DNA of 64,000 nucleotides. It comes from Megasphaera sp. UBA1696. GTDB taxonomy: Bacteria; Bacillota; Negativicutes; Veillonellales; Megasphaeraceae. Positions 25,333 through 33,784 of the stretch are shown here, piece by piece. Each line of letters starts with the position of its first letter. Position 1 is the stretch's first letter. The notes beneath the pieces are model-generated. The model worked only from the letters and a program-made list of their open reading frames with translations, did no database searches and was not told the origin of the DNA. A program made the position numbers and the translations under genes. The DNA is taken from positions 1 through 64,000 of the forward strand of contig DCJQ01000017.1 in NCBI GenBank assembly GCA_002319965.1. Reading direction: 5' to 3'.

Positions 25333-26601
25333 ATGCGTATGTTAAAAATAATACCGACCTTACAGAAACCTGATTCACTGCTTCAGTGCGTCGTCCTGGT
25401 TATTGCCGCCTGTATCGTTCACGGCGTGATGCAGGGCGTACACGATAATTACGGCATCATGATGACCGGGCTCATTCCCTACACCGGTATCGACTACGTG
25501 ACCATCAGCTTCGCCATCGGCGTAGGCGCTCTGGTCTATGGACTGGCCCAGCCCTTTCTCGGTATCCTGGCCTTGCGGAAATCTCCGGTCTTCGTCATCC
25601 TGATAGGCATCCTTTTTACCGTCGTCGGCTTGGCTGCCACCCCATTATGTACCACGCCTTGGGCGCTGGTCTTATTTTTTGGCCTCGTCCTGCCTTTTGG
25701 CACGACGGGACTCTGCTTTGGCATCATCATGGGGGCCATCACGCCCATTCTGGGAGAGAAACGGGCAGCCGTCGTTTCCGGCATCGTTCAGGCCAGTGCC
25801 GGCATCGGTGACGCCTTGATGTCCCCGGCCTTGAATCTGGCCATTTCAACCTTCGATATTGCCTTTGCCATGCGGGCTTTGACCGTTCCTTTCCTGCTGA
25901 TGATTCCCATCGCCATATGGATGCATTCCATAGGCAAAAAGGATCCTAAGCGGGAAGAGGGAAGCCGCGAAGGGGAAGGGAACCCCAAAGTATCTCTGGT
26001 TCCCATGCTGAAATTTGCTTTAAAAGACCGGGACTATCGCTTAGTTCTCCTGGCCTTTGCGACCTGCGGTTTTAACATGTCCATCATTGAAAGCCATTTA
26101 TTTTCACAGTATCTGTCCTATGGCATCGACGGCAATACGGCGTCACTGACCTTGACCGTATACGGCATCGCCACCATGATCGGCGCCACCGGAACGGGAT
26201 TTCTCGGAGCCGCCTTCAAGATGAAAAATGTCCTGGCCGGCGTCTATGCCCTGCGGGTAATCGTTTCTCTGGCCTTCCTGTTTCTTCCGAAGTCCGTCGC
26301 CTTTGCCTTTGCTGCTACAGCTCTGTTGGGCCTGTCGGGAGATGCGACGGTACCGCCGACATCGGGCATCATCAGTAAAAAGTTCGGCGCCAAAAACATG
26401 GCCGTCTTATATGGATTTACCTTGATCGGCCATCAGATCGGTGCCTTTTTCAGCGCCTATCTCGGCGGACTCTTTGTGGATATCGGCTGGGGCTATTCGC
26501 CCCTTTGGCTGGTCAACCTCTGTTTGGCCGCCATGGCTGCGGCAGCCAGTTTCCGGATCCGCAATGAAGACGAAAGAAAAGAATATGTAGGGGATCTATA
26601 A
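25333..26601 (+). CDS. MFS transporter
   Basis: 422 residues with twelve predicted membrane segments and a central charged loop (GKKDPKREEGSREGEGNPK, about residues 200-218) that splits the two six-helix halves. The substrate cannot be told; the general look is of monocarboxylate/oxalate-type MFS carriers. ATG 25333 follows TGAGGGAG. The divergent LysR regulator suggests substrate-induced expression. Confidence 0.88.
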   Translation: MRMLKIIPTLQKPDSLLQCVVLVIAACIVHGVMQGVHDNYGIMMTGLIPYTGIDYVTISFAIGVGALVYGLAQPFLGILALRKSPVFVILIGILFTVVGLAATPLCTTPWALVLFFGLVLPFGTTGLCFGIIMGAITPILGEKRAAVVSGIVQASAGIGDALMSPALNLAISTFDIAFAMRALTVPFLLMIPIAIWMHSIGKKDPKREEGSREGEGNPKVSLVPMLKFALKDRDYRLVLLAFATCGFNMSIIESHLFSQYLSYGIDGNTASLTLTVYGIATMIGATGTGFLGAAFKMKNVLAGVYALRVIVSLAFLFLPKSVAFAFAATALLGLSGDATVPPTSGIISKKFGAKNMAVLYGFTLIGHQIGAFFSAYLGGLFVDIGWGYSPLWLVNLCLAAMAAAASFRIRNEDERKEYVGDL

Positions 26602-26629
26602 TGTATTTTTGACGGCAAGTCAAAATACA

Positions 26630-26674
26630 AAAGCCGGGGCCTTGTGAATCTGCTGTTCACAAGGCCCCGGCTTT
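26630..26674. terminator. Terminator between convergent MFS and lipoprotein genes
   Basis: A perfect 19-bp stem beginning AAAGCCGGGGCCTTGTGAA with a 7-base loop. The stem ends in TTT on both strands. A shorter relative of this hairpin occurs at 36809-36841. Confidence 0.85.
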
Positions 26675-26693
26675 ATATAGAAGCTTTTTAGTT

Positions 26694-27239
26694 TTATTTT
26701 CTCAGGTTCGGTGTGCAGTCGATGATGATCGTGTCTGCTTGTTTCATGACCGTGAAATTACCCTTCGTCGAAGAGAAGGCTTTTTCCAGCGTATCGCTGT
26801 GCCATTTTTGAACGGTCATCGTCGTACCGCCGACATTTTTCGACGACGACGACTGTTTCTGGGCATCTTCCGGCAGGATATCGCTGATATTCAGGTCTTC
26901 GCCGTCTTTTAAGGCGATGGTGACCGTAACGGCCCGGCCGTTTTCAAAGACGACCTGGTAGCGGCCGTTATGGAAGACGCGGATCGTGTCGCCCTGGGAA
27001 TAGGGGTGACCCCATTCATCTTCCCAAGCCTTTTGCGTATCGCCGATGGTCGGCAGTTTGGCCAGGGCCTTTTCTTTCGATTCGGCTTGGCTCTTCGTAT
27101 CCTGATTCGATTTTGCATCCTTCGATTGCTGCTGCGTTTGGGTTTGCTCTTTTTGCTGGGAGTCCGTCGGCACGGCCGTCGCACATCCGGCAGTCAAAAG
27201 GGTGAATAACATGAGGACAATAGCAAGATAACGTTTCAT
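26694..27239 (-). CDS. Lipoprotein with a Gln/Ser-rich linker
   Basis: 181 residues. The N-terminus MKRYLAIVLMLFTLLTAGC carries a lipobox (LTAGC), so the mature protein is lipid-anchored at Cys19. A low-complexity linker of Gln, Lys, Ser and Thr (about residues 25-60) precedes a compact domain (LPTIGDTQKAWEDEWGHPYSQG...). Function is unknown. ATG 27239 sits behind GGAGG. It is 17 bases downstream of the helicase gene and probably in its transcript. Confidence 0.8.
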   Translation of the reverse strand: MKRYLAIVLMLFTLLTAGCATAVPTDSQQKEQTQTQQQSKDAKSNQDTKSQAESKEKALAKLPTIGDTQKAWEDEWGHPYSQGDTIRVFHNGRYQVVFENGRAVTVTIALKDGEDLNISDILPEDAQKQSSSSKNVGGTTMTVQKWHSDTLEKAFSSTKGNFTVMKQADTIIIDCTPNLRK

Positions 27240-27256
27240 AATAAACCTCCCGTTCA

Positions 27257-28516
27257 TTAGCGGCGGCGGAGGTTGTCTCCGCCCTTATGGCGCTGTTTGT
27301 GGCGCTTATTTCGAGTCGTTTGATAGGTACTGGCCGGTAACTTGTCGCGATAAGTCTTCTGCCGCTTCGGCGGGGTGCTGCTGGCTTTTACTTTGACTTG
27401 TCCCGTCAGGGTGTATTTGGTGATCGTCGCTTGGATGTTGTGTTCAATCCGGCGAACCCAATCTACATCAGAACCGGTGGCGAACATGATGGACAGGCCG
27501 TCGCTGCCGGCCCGGCCCGTGCGGCCGATGCGGTGGATGTAGTAGTCGACGTCGTGAGGGACGTCGAAGTTAAAGACGTGGGTAATGCCCTCGATATCGA
27601 TGCCGCGGGCGGCGATGTCGGTAGCGACCAGAATCTGGGTCTTGGCCTTGGCAAAGTCACGCAGGACCTGGTTGCGTCGGCCTTGGGACATATCGCCGTG
27701 GAGTTCGCCGATGTTGAAGCCCTTGGCAATCAGTTTGCCTGCTAAGAGGGATGTCCGCTCCTTGGTGTTGCAGAAGACGATGGCAAGGTAGGGATTCATC
27801 TCGGTCAGCATCTGGCATAATTTCGGCAGCTTCTGCTCTTCGGTCATCATGTAGATTCGCTGTTCGATGTTTTCAAGGGCAATGGTATCGCCTTCGAGAA
27901 TCTTCAGGACCAAGGGGTTCTGCATGTGTTTTTTGGCCAGGCCCTTGATTTTATCGGGGACGGTTGCCGAGAAAAAGAGGAGCTGCCGGCGTTTCGGTGT
28001 CAGGCTGATGAGGGTATCAACGTCTTCGAGGAATCCTGACTGCAGCATCTGGTCGGCTTCGTCGACGACGACCCGGCGGACCCCGCTGAGGTCAAGGGAG
28101 TTGCGACGGCAGTGGTCGAGGAGCCGCCCCGGTGTACCGATGATGACCTGCGGATGGCGATGGAGTTTTTGAAGCTGATTTTCGATGGTCTTGCCGCCGA
28201 TGAGGCTTAAGACGTCGACGTCAAGGGACGGGGCCAAGGTCGCGGCTACGTTGGCGATTTGGCGAGCCAATTCGCGCGTCGGTGCCAAGATGAGGACCTG
28301 TTCAGCGTGGACTTCGGTCCGAATCTGCTGCAGCGACGGCAAGAGGAAGGCCAGCGTCTTGCCCGTACCGGTTTGAGCCTGAGCCAGTATATCCCGGCCT
28401 TTGAACAGGGCCGGGATGGCTTGTGATTGAACGGCCGTCGGTTCGTCGATTCCCTGCTTGTGGAGAAGCTCGGAAAGGTCCGACGTCAGGCCGAGAGATT
28501 GAAAATTTTTTGTCAT
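27257..28516 (-). CDS. DEAD-box ATP-dependent RNA helicase
   Basis: 419 residues with all helicase motifs in order: AQTGTGK, PTRELA, GG, TPGR, VVDEAD, SAT, then HGDM, VATDIAARGID and HRIGRTGRAG. The C-terminus is short, basic and likely binds RNA. This suits the CshA/RhlE-type enzymes of ribosome assembly and mRNA turnover or cold growth. I chose ATG 28516 with AAAGGG upstream; the longer frame from 28546 lacks a ribosome binding site. Confidence 0.94.
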   Translation of the reverse strand: MTKNFQSLGLTSDLSELLHKQGIDEPTAVQSQAIPALFKGRDILAQAQTGTGKTLAFLLPSLQQIRTEVHAEQVLILAPTRELARQIANVAATLAPSLDVDVLSLIGGKTIENQLQKLHRHPQVIIGTPGRLLDHCRRNSLDLSGVRRVVVDEADQMLQSGFLEDVDTLISLTPKRRQLLFFSATVPDKIKGLAKKHMQNPLVLKILEGDTIALENIEQRIYMMTEEQKLPKLCQMLTEMNPYLAIVFCNTKERTSLLAGKLIAKGFNIGELHGDMSQGRRNQVLRDFAKAKTQILVATDIAARGIDIEGITHVFNFDVPHDVDYYIHRIGRTGRAGSDGLSIMFATGSDVDWVRRIEHNIQATITKYTLTGQVKVKASSTPPKRQKTYRDKLPASTYQTTRNKRHKQRHKGGDNLRRR

Positions 28517-28664
28517 ATCGTGCCCTTTCTCTATAGGTGCTAACAAAGTGCTTACTAACTATTATTATTACACAAAGCCCTTATTTGCGCAAACTTTTCT
28601 TTCTTTTGGGGATATGGTATACTAAAGTGATTTCGTTTGCATTGTTTTAGGAGGTCTTGCATAA

Positions 28665-29090
28665 ATGAGTTGGTGGCGCGATATTTTGCGGCAGTCTGTT
28701 TTCATGTGTATTTTTATCGTCCTCATTCCCATTGGAGCCTATACGATTCACAGCGGTTCCAGTGCCATTGTGGCCGTCGTCAGTTATCTATTTCTGTCCC
28801 TCGTCGTTCCGACGGCCTACGTCGGAGCGCAAGATGCCGTCTTTGGCAGGGAAAAGGCCCGTATTCGCCGCTGGGGCGTCGTCCTGGTCTGGCTCATCAT
28901 GCTGGCCCTTAAAGTGGCCGTCAAGGTCTATTTGGGCAGTTACTGGAAGGCGGCGCCCTTTTGGGAATGGCCGACCTTCGGTCGTGATCTCGTCTTTATT
29001 CTTGCCATGTATGCCGAAATGAGCTTCATCATGATCTTATCCTATGGCCTGTCTTCTTTGATGCCAGGCCGAAAGGCGGTGGGACGATGA
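28665..29090 (+). CDS. Membrane protein of unknown function, small partner
   Basis: 141 residues with four predicted membrane segments (about residues 10-28, 33-55, 68-90, 105-130). I do not recognise the family. Its first half resembles the first half of the downstream protein: IPIGAYTIHSGSSAIVAVV then LSLVVPTAYVG here, IPFGAFASGKPYIAAAS then LSFAVPLWLG there. An extended -10 (TG-G-TATACT, 28615-28623) precedes it. It overlaps the next gene by 4 bases. Confidence 0.75.
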   Translation: MSWWRDILRQSVFMCIFIVLIPIGAYTIHSGSSAIVAVVSYLFLSLVVPTAYVGAQDAVFGREKARIRRWGVVLVWLIMLALKVAVKVYLGSYWKAAPFWEWPTFGRDLVFILAMYAEMSFIMILSYGLSSLMPGRKAVGR

Positions 29091-29950
29091 GTATTGAATG
29101 GAAACAGAAGGGGTACGACTGGCTCAGGGCTGTCCTTTGGGCGGCCTGCGGCATCGTGCCGATTCCCTTCGGAGCCTTTGCGTCGGGAAAGCCTTATATT
29201 GCCGCCGCGTCGATCCTCGTCTTTTTTATCCTGTCCTTTGCCGTCCCCTTGTGGCTCGGCTATCGCCGCCGCAAGGCGGGACGATACGATGACTATGCCT
29301 CAGCCGGGGCGACTTTCTATGGCGGCGTCGTCGCGCTCATCGTCGCCGTGGGCCTCTTAAACGGTCTGATCGGATCGTCTCTTTGGCAATCCTATTGGGG
29401 AATGGTATTCTTGTTCACCTTGTGGATGCTTTTGACCATTGCGGCTCAGTACGGTGCTGCGAAAGGTGTTGATTTTTGGCATGCTCGGCTGCGGCGATAC
29501 TGGTATTCCCAGTTCCTTGACCCCATCTTATTCAGCCTGCCCCTTCCTTGTGCCGTCCTGGGGATGTTCCTCTTTCCGGCCTTCAGCGATGAGTCGGCCT
29601 CGGTGAGCCTCTTCATCGGCATCATGGCCATCATGGGCTTTTGCTTCTTAGCTATCAGCATCTTCGTCATCGCCACCTTTGCCTTTTATTTCTTCCCCTA
29701 TAAGCGTTACGGCTACAGCCGAAAAGAGAAAATCGTCCATCTCCTTTCCATCGTCATCATGGTCCTCCTGTGGGTCATGGTCCAAAATCTCTTGTTCAAT
29801 AGTGATATTCAGGTCTTCGGATATATCTTCAAGGCCATGCCGATCCTGCAGAATAACCCCTTGGTCTTCGTGACGCCTTTCCTGTTGTCGTCCCTGGTCA
29901 TCATCGGCTGTGTGGCTCTTCGCAATGTCGTCGTCGAAACCTTATCCTGA
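29087..29950 (+). CDS. Membrane protein of unknown function, large partner
   Basis: 287 residues with eight or nine predicted membrane segments and short charged loops. Not recognised. It shares a paralogous N-terminal region with the upstream gene and is translationally coupled to it (ATGA). A two-subunit membrane complex is a reasonable guess. A terminator follows. Confidence 0.75.
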   Translation: MSIEWKQKGYDWLRAVLWAACGIVPIPFGAFASGKPYIAAASILVFFILSFAVPLWLGYRRRKAGRYDDYASAGATFYGGVVALIVAVGLLNGLIGSSLWQSYWGMVFLFTLWMLLTIAAQYGAAKGVDFWHARLRRYWYSQFLDPILFSLPLPCAVLGMFLFPAFSDESASVSLFIGIMAIMGFCFLAISIFVIATFAFYFFPYKRYGYSRKEKIVHLLSIVIMVLLWVMVQNLLFNSDIQVFGYIFKAMPILQNNPLVFVTPFLLSSLVIIGCVALRNVVVETLS

Positions 29951-29970
29951 AACAACTCTATATAAGATAT

Positions 29971-30016
29971 AAACCTCATGAACGAAGCTTTCTTCGCCTT
30001 CATGAGGTTTTTTTTT
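29971..30016 (+). terminator. Terminator after the membrane-protein pair
   Basis: Stem AAACCTCATGAA/TTCATGAGGTTT with an inner CGAAG/CTTCG hairpin and a run of T. Confidence 0.92.
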
Positions 30017-30050
30017 GGGGGAAAACTGGCGTACAAGCCTGGAAAAATCA

Positions 30051-30059
30051 TGATATAAT
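30051..30059 (+). promoter_or_regulatory. Extended -10 promoter of the arginase-family gene
   Basis: TG-A-TATAAT; the -35 region (GTACAA) is poor, which is common with an extended -10. Confidence 0.55.
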
Positions 30060-30092
30060 GAAGTACAAATCTTATTTAGGAGGTGCAGCCAC

Positions 30093-30944
30093 GTGAAAAC
30101 GATTCGACTATTGTACCCGGACTATGTGAGCGGCGGACTGGAGACCTATTATTTTGGCGCCAACCTGATGGCTCATATTTTGCCGGAAAATGAAAACCAG
30201 CCCCTGATACGCGTGGATATCCTTCCGCCGACAGGCGAAGAAAAGCCGGTCACAGACGGGATATATGGAAAGGCAGAGGTGGTAACGGGCATTTTAGATG
30301 CCATGGGCAAAATCGAAGGCGCACAGCCAGATAAAATCATCACCATCGGCGGAAACTGCATGGTATCTCAGGCTCCGTTTGACTATTTACACGGAAAGTA
30401 CGGAAACCTCGGCCTTATCTGGATCGATGCCCATCCCGACGTATCCACGACAAAAGACGGCTACCCCAATGCCCATGCCATGGTGTTAGGCTCGTTATTA
30501 GGGCAGGGGGATGCAGCCTTGTCCTATTTGATGCAGTCGCCAAAGTTTGATCCCAAGGACATCCTCTATATCGGTCTTCAGGACTTACATGACTATCAGC
30601 GAAATTTTTTGGATGACATGGATGTACAGTATAAAATCCAGACTGAGGAATTTGTCACCGATCAAGACATTCGCGCCTTTGCCGGAAGATTCGATCATAT
30701 CCTGGTTCATTTCGACATCGATGTGTTGGATGAACGGTTTTTCCATGATACCTATTTTGCCAATCCCGACCTCGTTGGAGATGGTTCCGGCGGTGGAAAA
30801 ATGACCCTTGAAAAACTGTCAGAGATCCTCCAAACAATCCAGGACTGCTCAGATATTGTCGGTTTTACCATTGCCGAATACCTTCCCTTTGAGGCCTATC
30901 GGCTCCATAAGATGTTTTCCAACATAAAAATCCTTACAGTGTGA
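30093..30944 (+). CDS. Arginase/agmatinase-fold protein
   Basis: 283 residues of the ureohydrolase fold, which hydrolyses guanidino groups to urea with two Mn ions. The metal motifs are DAHPD (Asp-x-His-x-Asp) and HFDIDVLD (Asp-x-Asp). The first motif reads GGNCMVS where arginases have GGDHS, so the first metal-ligand His is Cys and the Asp is Asn. Activity may differ from arginase or agmatinase. It starts at GTG 30093 behind AGGAGGTGC. Nearby PaiA-like and PotE genes suggest a polyamine context. Confidence 0.75.
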   Translation: MKTIRLLYPDYVSGGLETYYFGANLMAHILPENENQPLIRVDILPPTGEEKPVTDGIYGKAEVVTGILDAMGKIEGAQPDKIITIGGNCMVSQAPFDYLHGKYGNLGLIWIDAHPDVSTTKDGYPNAHAMVLGSLLGQGDAALSYLMQSPKFDPKDILYIGLQDLHDYQRNFLDDMDVQYKIQTEEFVTDQDIRAFAGRFDHILVHFDIDVLDERFFHDTYFANPDLVGDGSGGGKMTLEKLSEILQTIQDCSDIVGFTIAEYLPFEAYRLHKMFSNIKILTV

Positions 30945-30988
30945 CGACCCGGACGGGACATGAGCTGTCGCAGCGACCTTATAAAGAT

Positions 30989-31031
30989 AACCCTCATGAG
31001 CAAACGTTCCTTTGATCATGAGGGGTTTTTT
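30989..31031 (+). terminator. Terminator after the arginase-family gene
   Basis: Stem CCCTCATGA/TCATGAGGG with a following GGTTTTTT; the inner loop can pair weakly. Confidence 0.85.
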
Positions 31032-31066
31032 CGGTTCAAAAATCGATTACGATGCCTTGCGGATTC

Positions 31067-31594
31067 TTAGTGGGCTTGGTCTAAATCTTTTCGCATGAGA
31101 TCGTCTGTCTGCACATCATCTCCCATGACAAAGTGGTGGGTGCTGATTTTATAAAATCCATTGGCTTTGTAGAATTGAAGGGCTTTTTCATTATGCTCCC
31201 AAACGCCGAGCCAGACGTATCTTTTCTTTTTCGCCACGGCCATGGCAATGGCTTGTTCCATCAAATAGTGTCCCAGGCCTTGTCCTTGAAATTCTCCGGA
31301 TACATAGATCCTTTCGATCTCCAAGGACTCCGGGTCATGAATATCCGTCTGTGACGGGACTTCATTTATCTTCAGGTAAGCGGCTGCCTTTTCATGGCAG
31401 TGCAGGATGAAGAACTTTGAATGATTATTTTCCAATTCCCGGCGAAGTTTTTCCCGGTCAAAGGCCCGGTTCAAATATTCTTCCATATTTTTTTCGGTGT
31501 TCGTGGATGCAAATGTCTCGTAATACGTTTGAATCGATAATTTACGAAGTTCATCCAAGTCATCGACAGTACATAATGTTAACGTGATATCCAT
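31067..31594 (-). CDS. paiA: PaiA-like spermine/spermidine N-acetyltransferase
   Basis: 175 residues of the GNAT fold. The segments TYYETFASTNTEKNMEEYLNRAF, LEIERIYVSGEFQGQGLGHYLMEQAI and WLGVWEHNEKALQFYKANGF, then HHFVMGDDVQTDDLMRKDL, match the PaiA subgroup of GNATs, which acetylates spermidine and spermine. ATG 31594 follows TAGGAG; the longer frame to 31633 lacks a ribosome binding site. The specificity call is by subgroup resemblance. It converges on the arginase-family gene. Confidence 0.78.
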   Translation of the reverse strand: MDITLTLCTVDDLDELRKLSIQTYYETFASTNTEKNMEEYLNRAFDREKLRRELENNHSKFFILHCHEKAAAYLKINEVPSQTDIHDPESLEIERIYVSGEFQGQGLGHYLMEQAIAMAVAKKKRYVWLGVWEHNEKALQFYKANGFYKISTHHFVMGDDVQTDDLMRKDLDQAH

Positions 31595-31714
31595 CGTAAA
31601 TACTCCTATCTGATAGATGATAAGCCTTTCCATGATCGATCAGGGCACGGTCGTCGGTGTTTCAACTACGGTGCAATCTGTGGTCCCGTTTACGGTCGAG
31701 TTTTTGGAAAGGCT

Positions 31715-31749
31715 ATAAAAAAAGGGAGGCCTCTTAAGGTCTCCCTTTT
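31715..31749 (-). terminator. Terminator after potE
   Basis: Stem AAGGGAG-CCT / AGG-CTCCCTT with a central bulge; on the minus strand a run of seven T follows. Confidence 0.85.
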
Positions 31750-31756
31750 GATCTGT

Positions 31757-33082
31757 TCATTTAATTTCGACGATGGTCTGCTTCATGATCGTGAAGCGGA
31801 TGACGTAGACGAGCCAGCCCAGGAAGGCGGCGAAGCTGCCGCTGAGGAAGGTCGTCGCATCGGTCGTTGTCAATGCGTATACGCAGTAGATAATTGATAC
31901 GCCTGCTAAGAAAATCGAAGTATTTCGGTTGCAGACTTTATTGGGAATGTTTTCCTTGGTAAGGATCGTCGTCAAGGCCCCGGCGCAGAGAATGTAGGGG
32001 ATGACGTTGGTGACGACGGCCAGGTTCGCCAAGAGTTCGAACTGGGCGGCCAAGGTCGGGCTGATCGTCATCAAAGCGAGGACGCTTTGCATGCCTAAGA
32101 TGCAGAGCATGCCCTTGACGGGAACGTCAGCACTGGTAACTTTGGCAAAAATCTTGGGGAACAGGCCGCGTTGGGCGCTGGTCTTGAAGACGCGGGCTAA
32201 GGTGAACTGCCACGACAGAAGAGACCCTGCGCAGGAGAATACCATCAGACCCATGACTACTTTGCCGGCCGTATCGCCGAGCATGTAGGAGAAGGCCAGG
32301 CCGAAGGGGGCACTCGATGCCAAGATTTCGGCATTGGGAACGATTCCGGCGATGACATTCGTCGAAGCGACGTAGATGACAGCGACGCTGATGGTGCTGA
32401 CGAAGGTCGCAATGGGAACGGATTTTTTCGGGTTTTCAACGGCGTCCATGTTGACGGCTGCCGATTCAAGGCCCAGGAAAGACCACAACGTAAGGGCAAT
32501 CGAATTTCCGACGGCATCGCCGAGACCCAGGTCATTGGGATTCCACGATGCGAGCCAGGTTGCCGGGCTGAACCAGTGCCAGCCGATAATAGAAATACCG
32601 AGAACCGGAATGATAGCGCCCCAGATGGTAATGGCACTCAGCTTGCCCGAATACCGGGAACCGCTGAAGTTGAGGGCCGCTGCAATCCACAATAAAGCGA
32701 TCGTATATAGACACGTCTGAATCGGCGTAAAGGTCGTTTCAAGGAAACCTGCGCCGTAACCGACTGCCGTGATGGCAATGGCGACGTTTGCAATTACGAT
32801 GGAAACAGAGTAGGCGTAATTTGCCATAAAATGTCCTATTCGCCCGAAGGCGTATTCGGAGTAACCACCCATACCGCCCGGCTTCGTTGTAAACATGCCA
32901 CATCGGGCAAAGGCCATGGCGAGGGCTAAAGAGCCAAAAGAGGTAATAATCCAAGAAATGATTGAAATAGTACCGACTTCGGCAAGCTTGGTCGGCAGCA
33001 TGATGATACCGGCTCCAAGCATGTTGGCAGCAGTGACGAAGGTCAGCTGGACAACAGACATTTTACGACATGTAGTTTTCAT
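31757..33082 (-). CDS. potE: Putrescine:ornithine antiporter
   Basis: 441 residues of the APC superfamily with twelve predicted membrane helices. From memory of E. coli PotE the match is very close over the whole length: NMLGAGIIMLPTKLAEVGTIS near the start, FARCGMF, PGGMGGYSEYAFG, IANVAIAI, TLWSFLGLESAAVNMD and NLAVVTNVIPYIL. It exchanges ornithine and putrescine across the inner membrane. No ornithine decarboxylase gene (speF) is adjacent, unlike the enterobacterial operon. ATG 33082 follows AAGGA. A 700-base upstream gap holds the element at 33240-33640. Confidence 0.9.
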   Translation of the reverse strand: MKTTCRKMSVVQLTFVTAANMLGAGIIMLPTKLAEVGTISIISWIITSFGSLALAMAFARCGMFTTKPGGMGGYSEYAFGRIGHFMANYAYSVSIVIANVAIAITAVGYGAGFLETTFTPIQTCLYTIALLWIAAALNFSGSRYSGKLSAITIWGAIIPVLGISIIGWHWFSPATWLASWNPNDLGLGDAVGNSIALTLWSFLGLESAAVNMDAVENPKKSVPIATFVSTISVAVIYVASTNVIAGIVPNAEILASSAPFGLAFSYMLGDTAGKVVMGLMVFSCAGSLLSWQFTLARVFKTSAQRGLFPKIFAKVTSADVPVKGMLCILGMQSVLALMTISPTLAAQFELLANLAVVTNVIPYILCAGALTTILTKENIPNKVCNRNTSIFLAGVSIIYCVYALTTTDATTFLSGSFAAFLGWLVYVIRFTIMKQTIVEIK

Positions 33083-33239
33083 TATCAGTCCTTCTTTCGT
33101 TTAGAATGCGTATACGGCTAGAAATTTTAGCAAGTTAATTCTATCATTTTTGCAGAGAAAATTAAATAGCTTTTTGAAAAATGCTATATGTATTTAGGGC
33201 CCTTTTGATGTCGATTATTCTAAATCTGTATAGAAAATT

Positions 33240-33640
33240 TTACATAAGGTGATAATAGCCGGGAAGCCCAGGTTTTATCAGCTTTCCCAAGGGGTTGAAA
33301 AAATGGATTTTCAAGAAAAATGAAGCTCTGTTGAGCCTTTGGGAGGTCCTTTGTAAAGGTCCTTTCGAGAGGGTTTTGGTCCTGACTTTTTTTCTTTTGA
33401 AGCGAAGGTTCTTTTTCAAAGAACAAAAATTCACTGAACTTGTCCAGCTTTAAAGACAGGACAAAATCTGTCATCCCCTTCAAAAAGGGAAGGCCTCCCT
33501 CCCATCGAAAGGGGAGGGGCATCTCCCTTGTGGGAATCGCTCGGCTCGTCTCGAAAGGGACGAAAAAAGAGGACTCATCTTTGAGCAAGCCTCAGAACCA
33601 TAAGCCAGTAAAAATGAATCCTCTTTGCGACTGGATAAGT
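33240..33640. repeat. Hairpin-rich intergenic element (candidate interspersed repeat or structured RNA)
   Basis: No convincing gene; both strands carry only short frames with unnatural composition. Stem-loops are dense: GTTCTTT/AAAGAAC (about 33410-33426), GACAG/CTGTC (about 33456-33473), CCCTT/AAGGG (about 33477-33490), GGGAG/CTCCC (about 33510-33525), CGTCTC-GAAA-GGGACG (about 33548-33563), and a 13-base inverted repeat with one mismatch, 33566-33578 with 33614-33626. This looks like a genome-repeated intergenic element, which I cannot confirm from one window. Confidence 0.45.
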
Positions 33641-33784
33641 ATATCAATATTAGGGTCAGGCGTCAATAAGAAATGGGTGTTTTGAGACAAAAAAATAATT
33701 TTTTTTACGACCGGAAAAAGCATGATAAAAAAGAGTCCCGCACCATCATGCATGCGAGACTCTTTGCAGTTTTTACAAGGGTGA

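Noticed and set aside
31622..31714. AGCCTTTCC/GGAAAGGCT inverted repeat near the paiA-like start
   Set aside because: The arms are about 75 bases apart with no supporting promoter or terminator context. Probably chance.
33220..33685. Frames on both strands in the hairpin-rich element
   Set aside because: Composition is skewed by the repeats, there are no ribosome binding sites and no family resemblance. Treated as an intergenic element.
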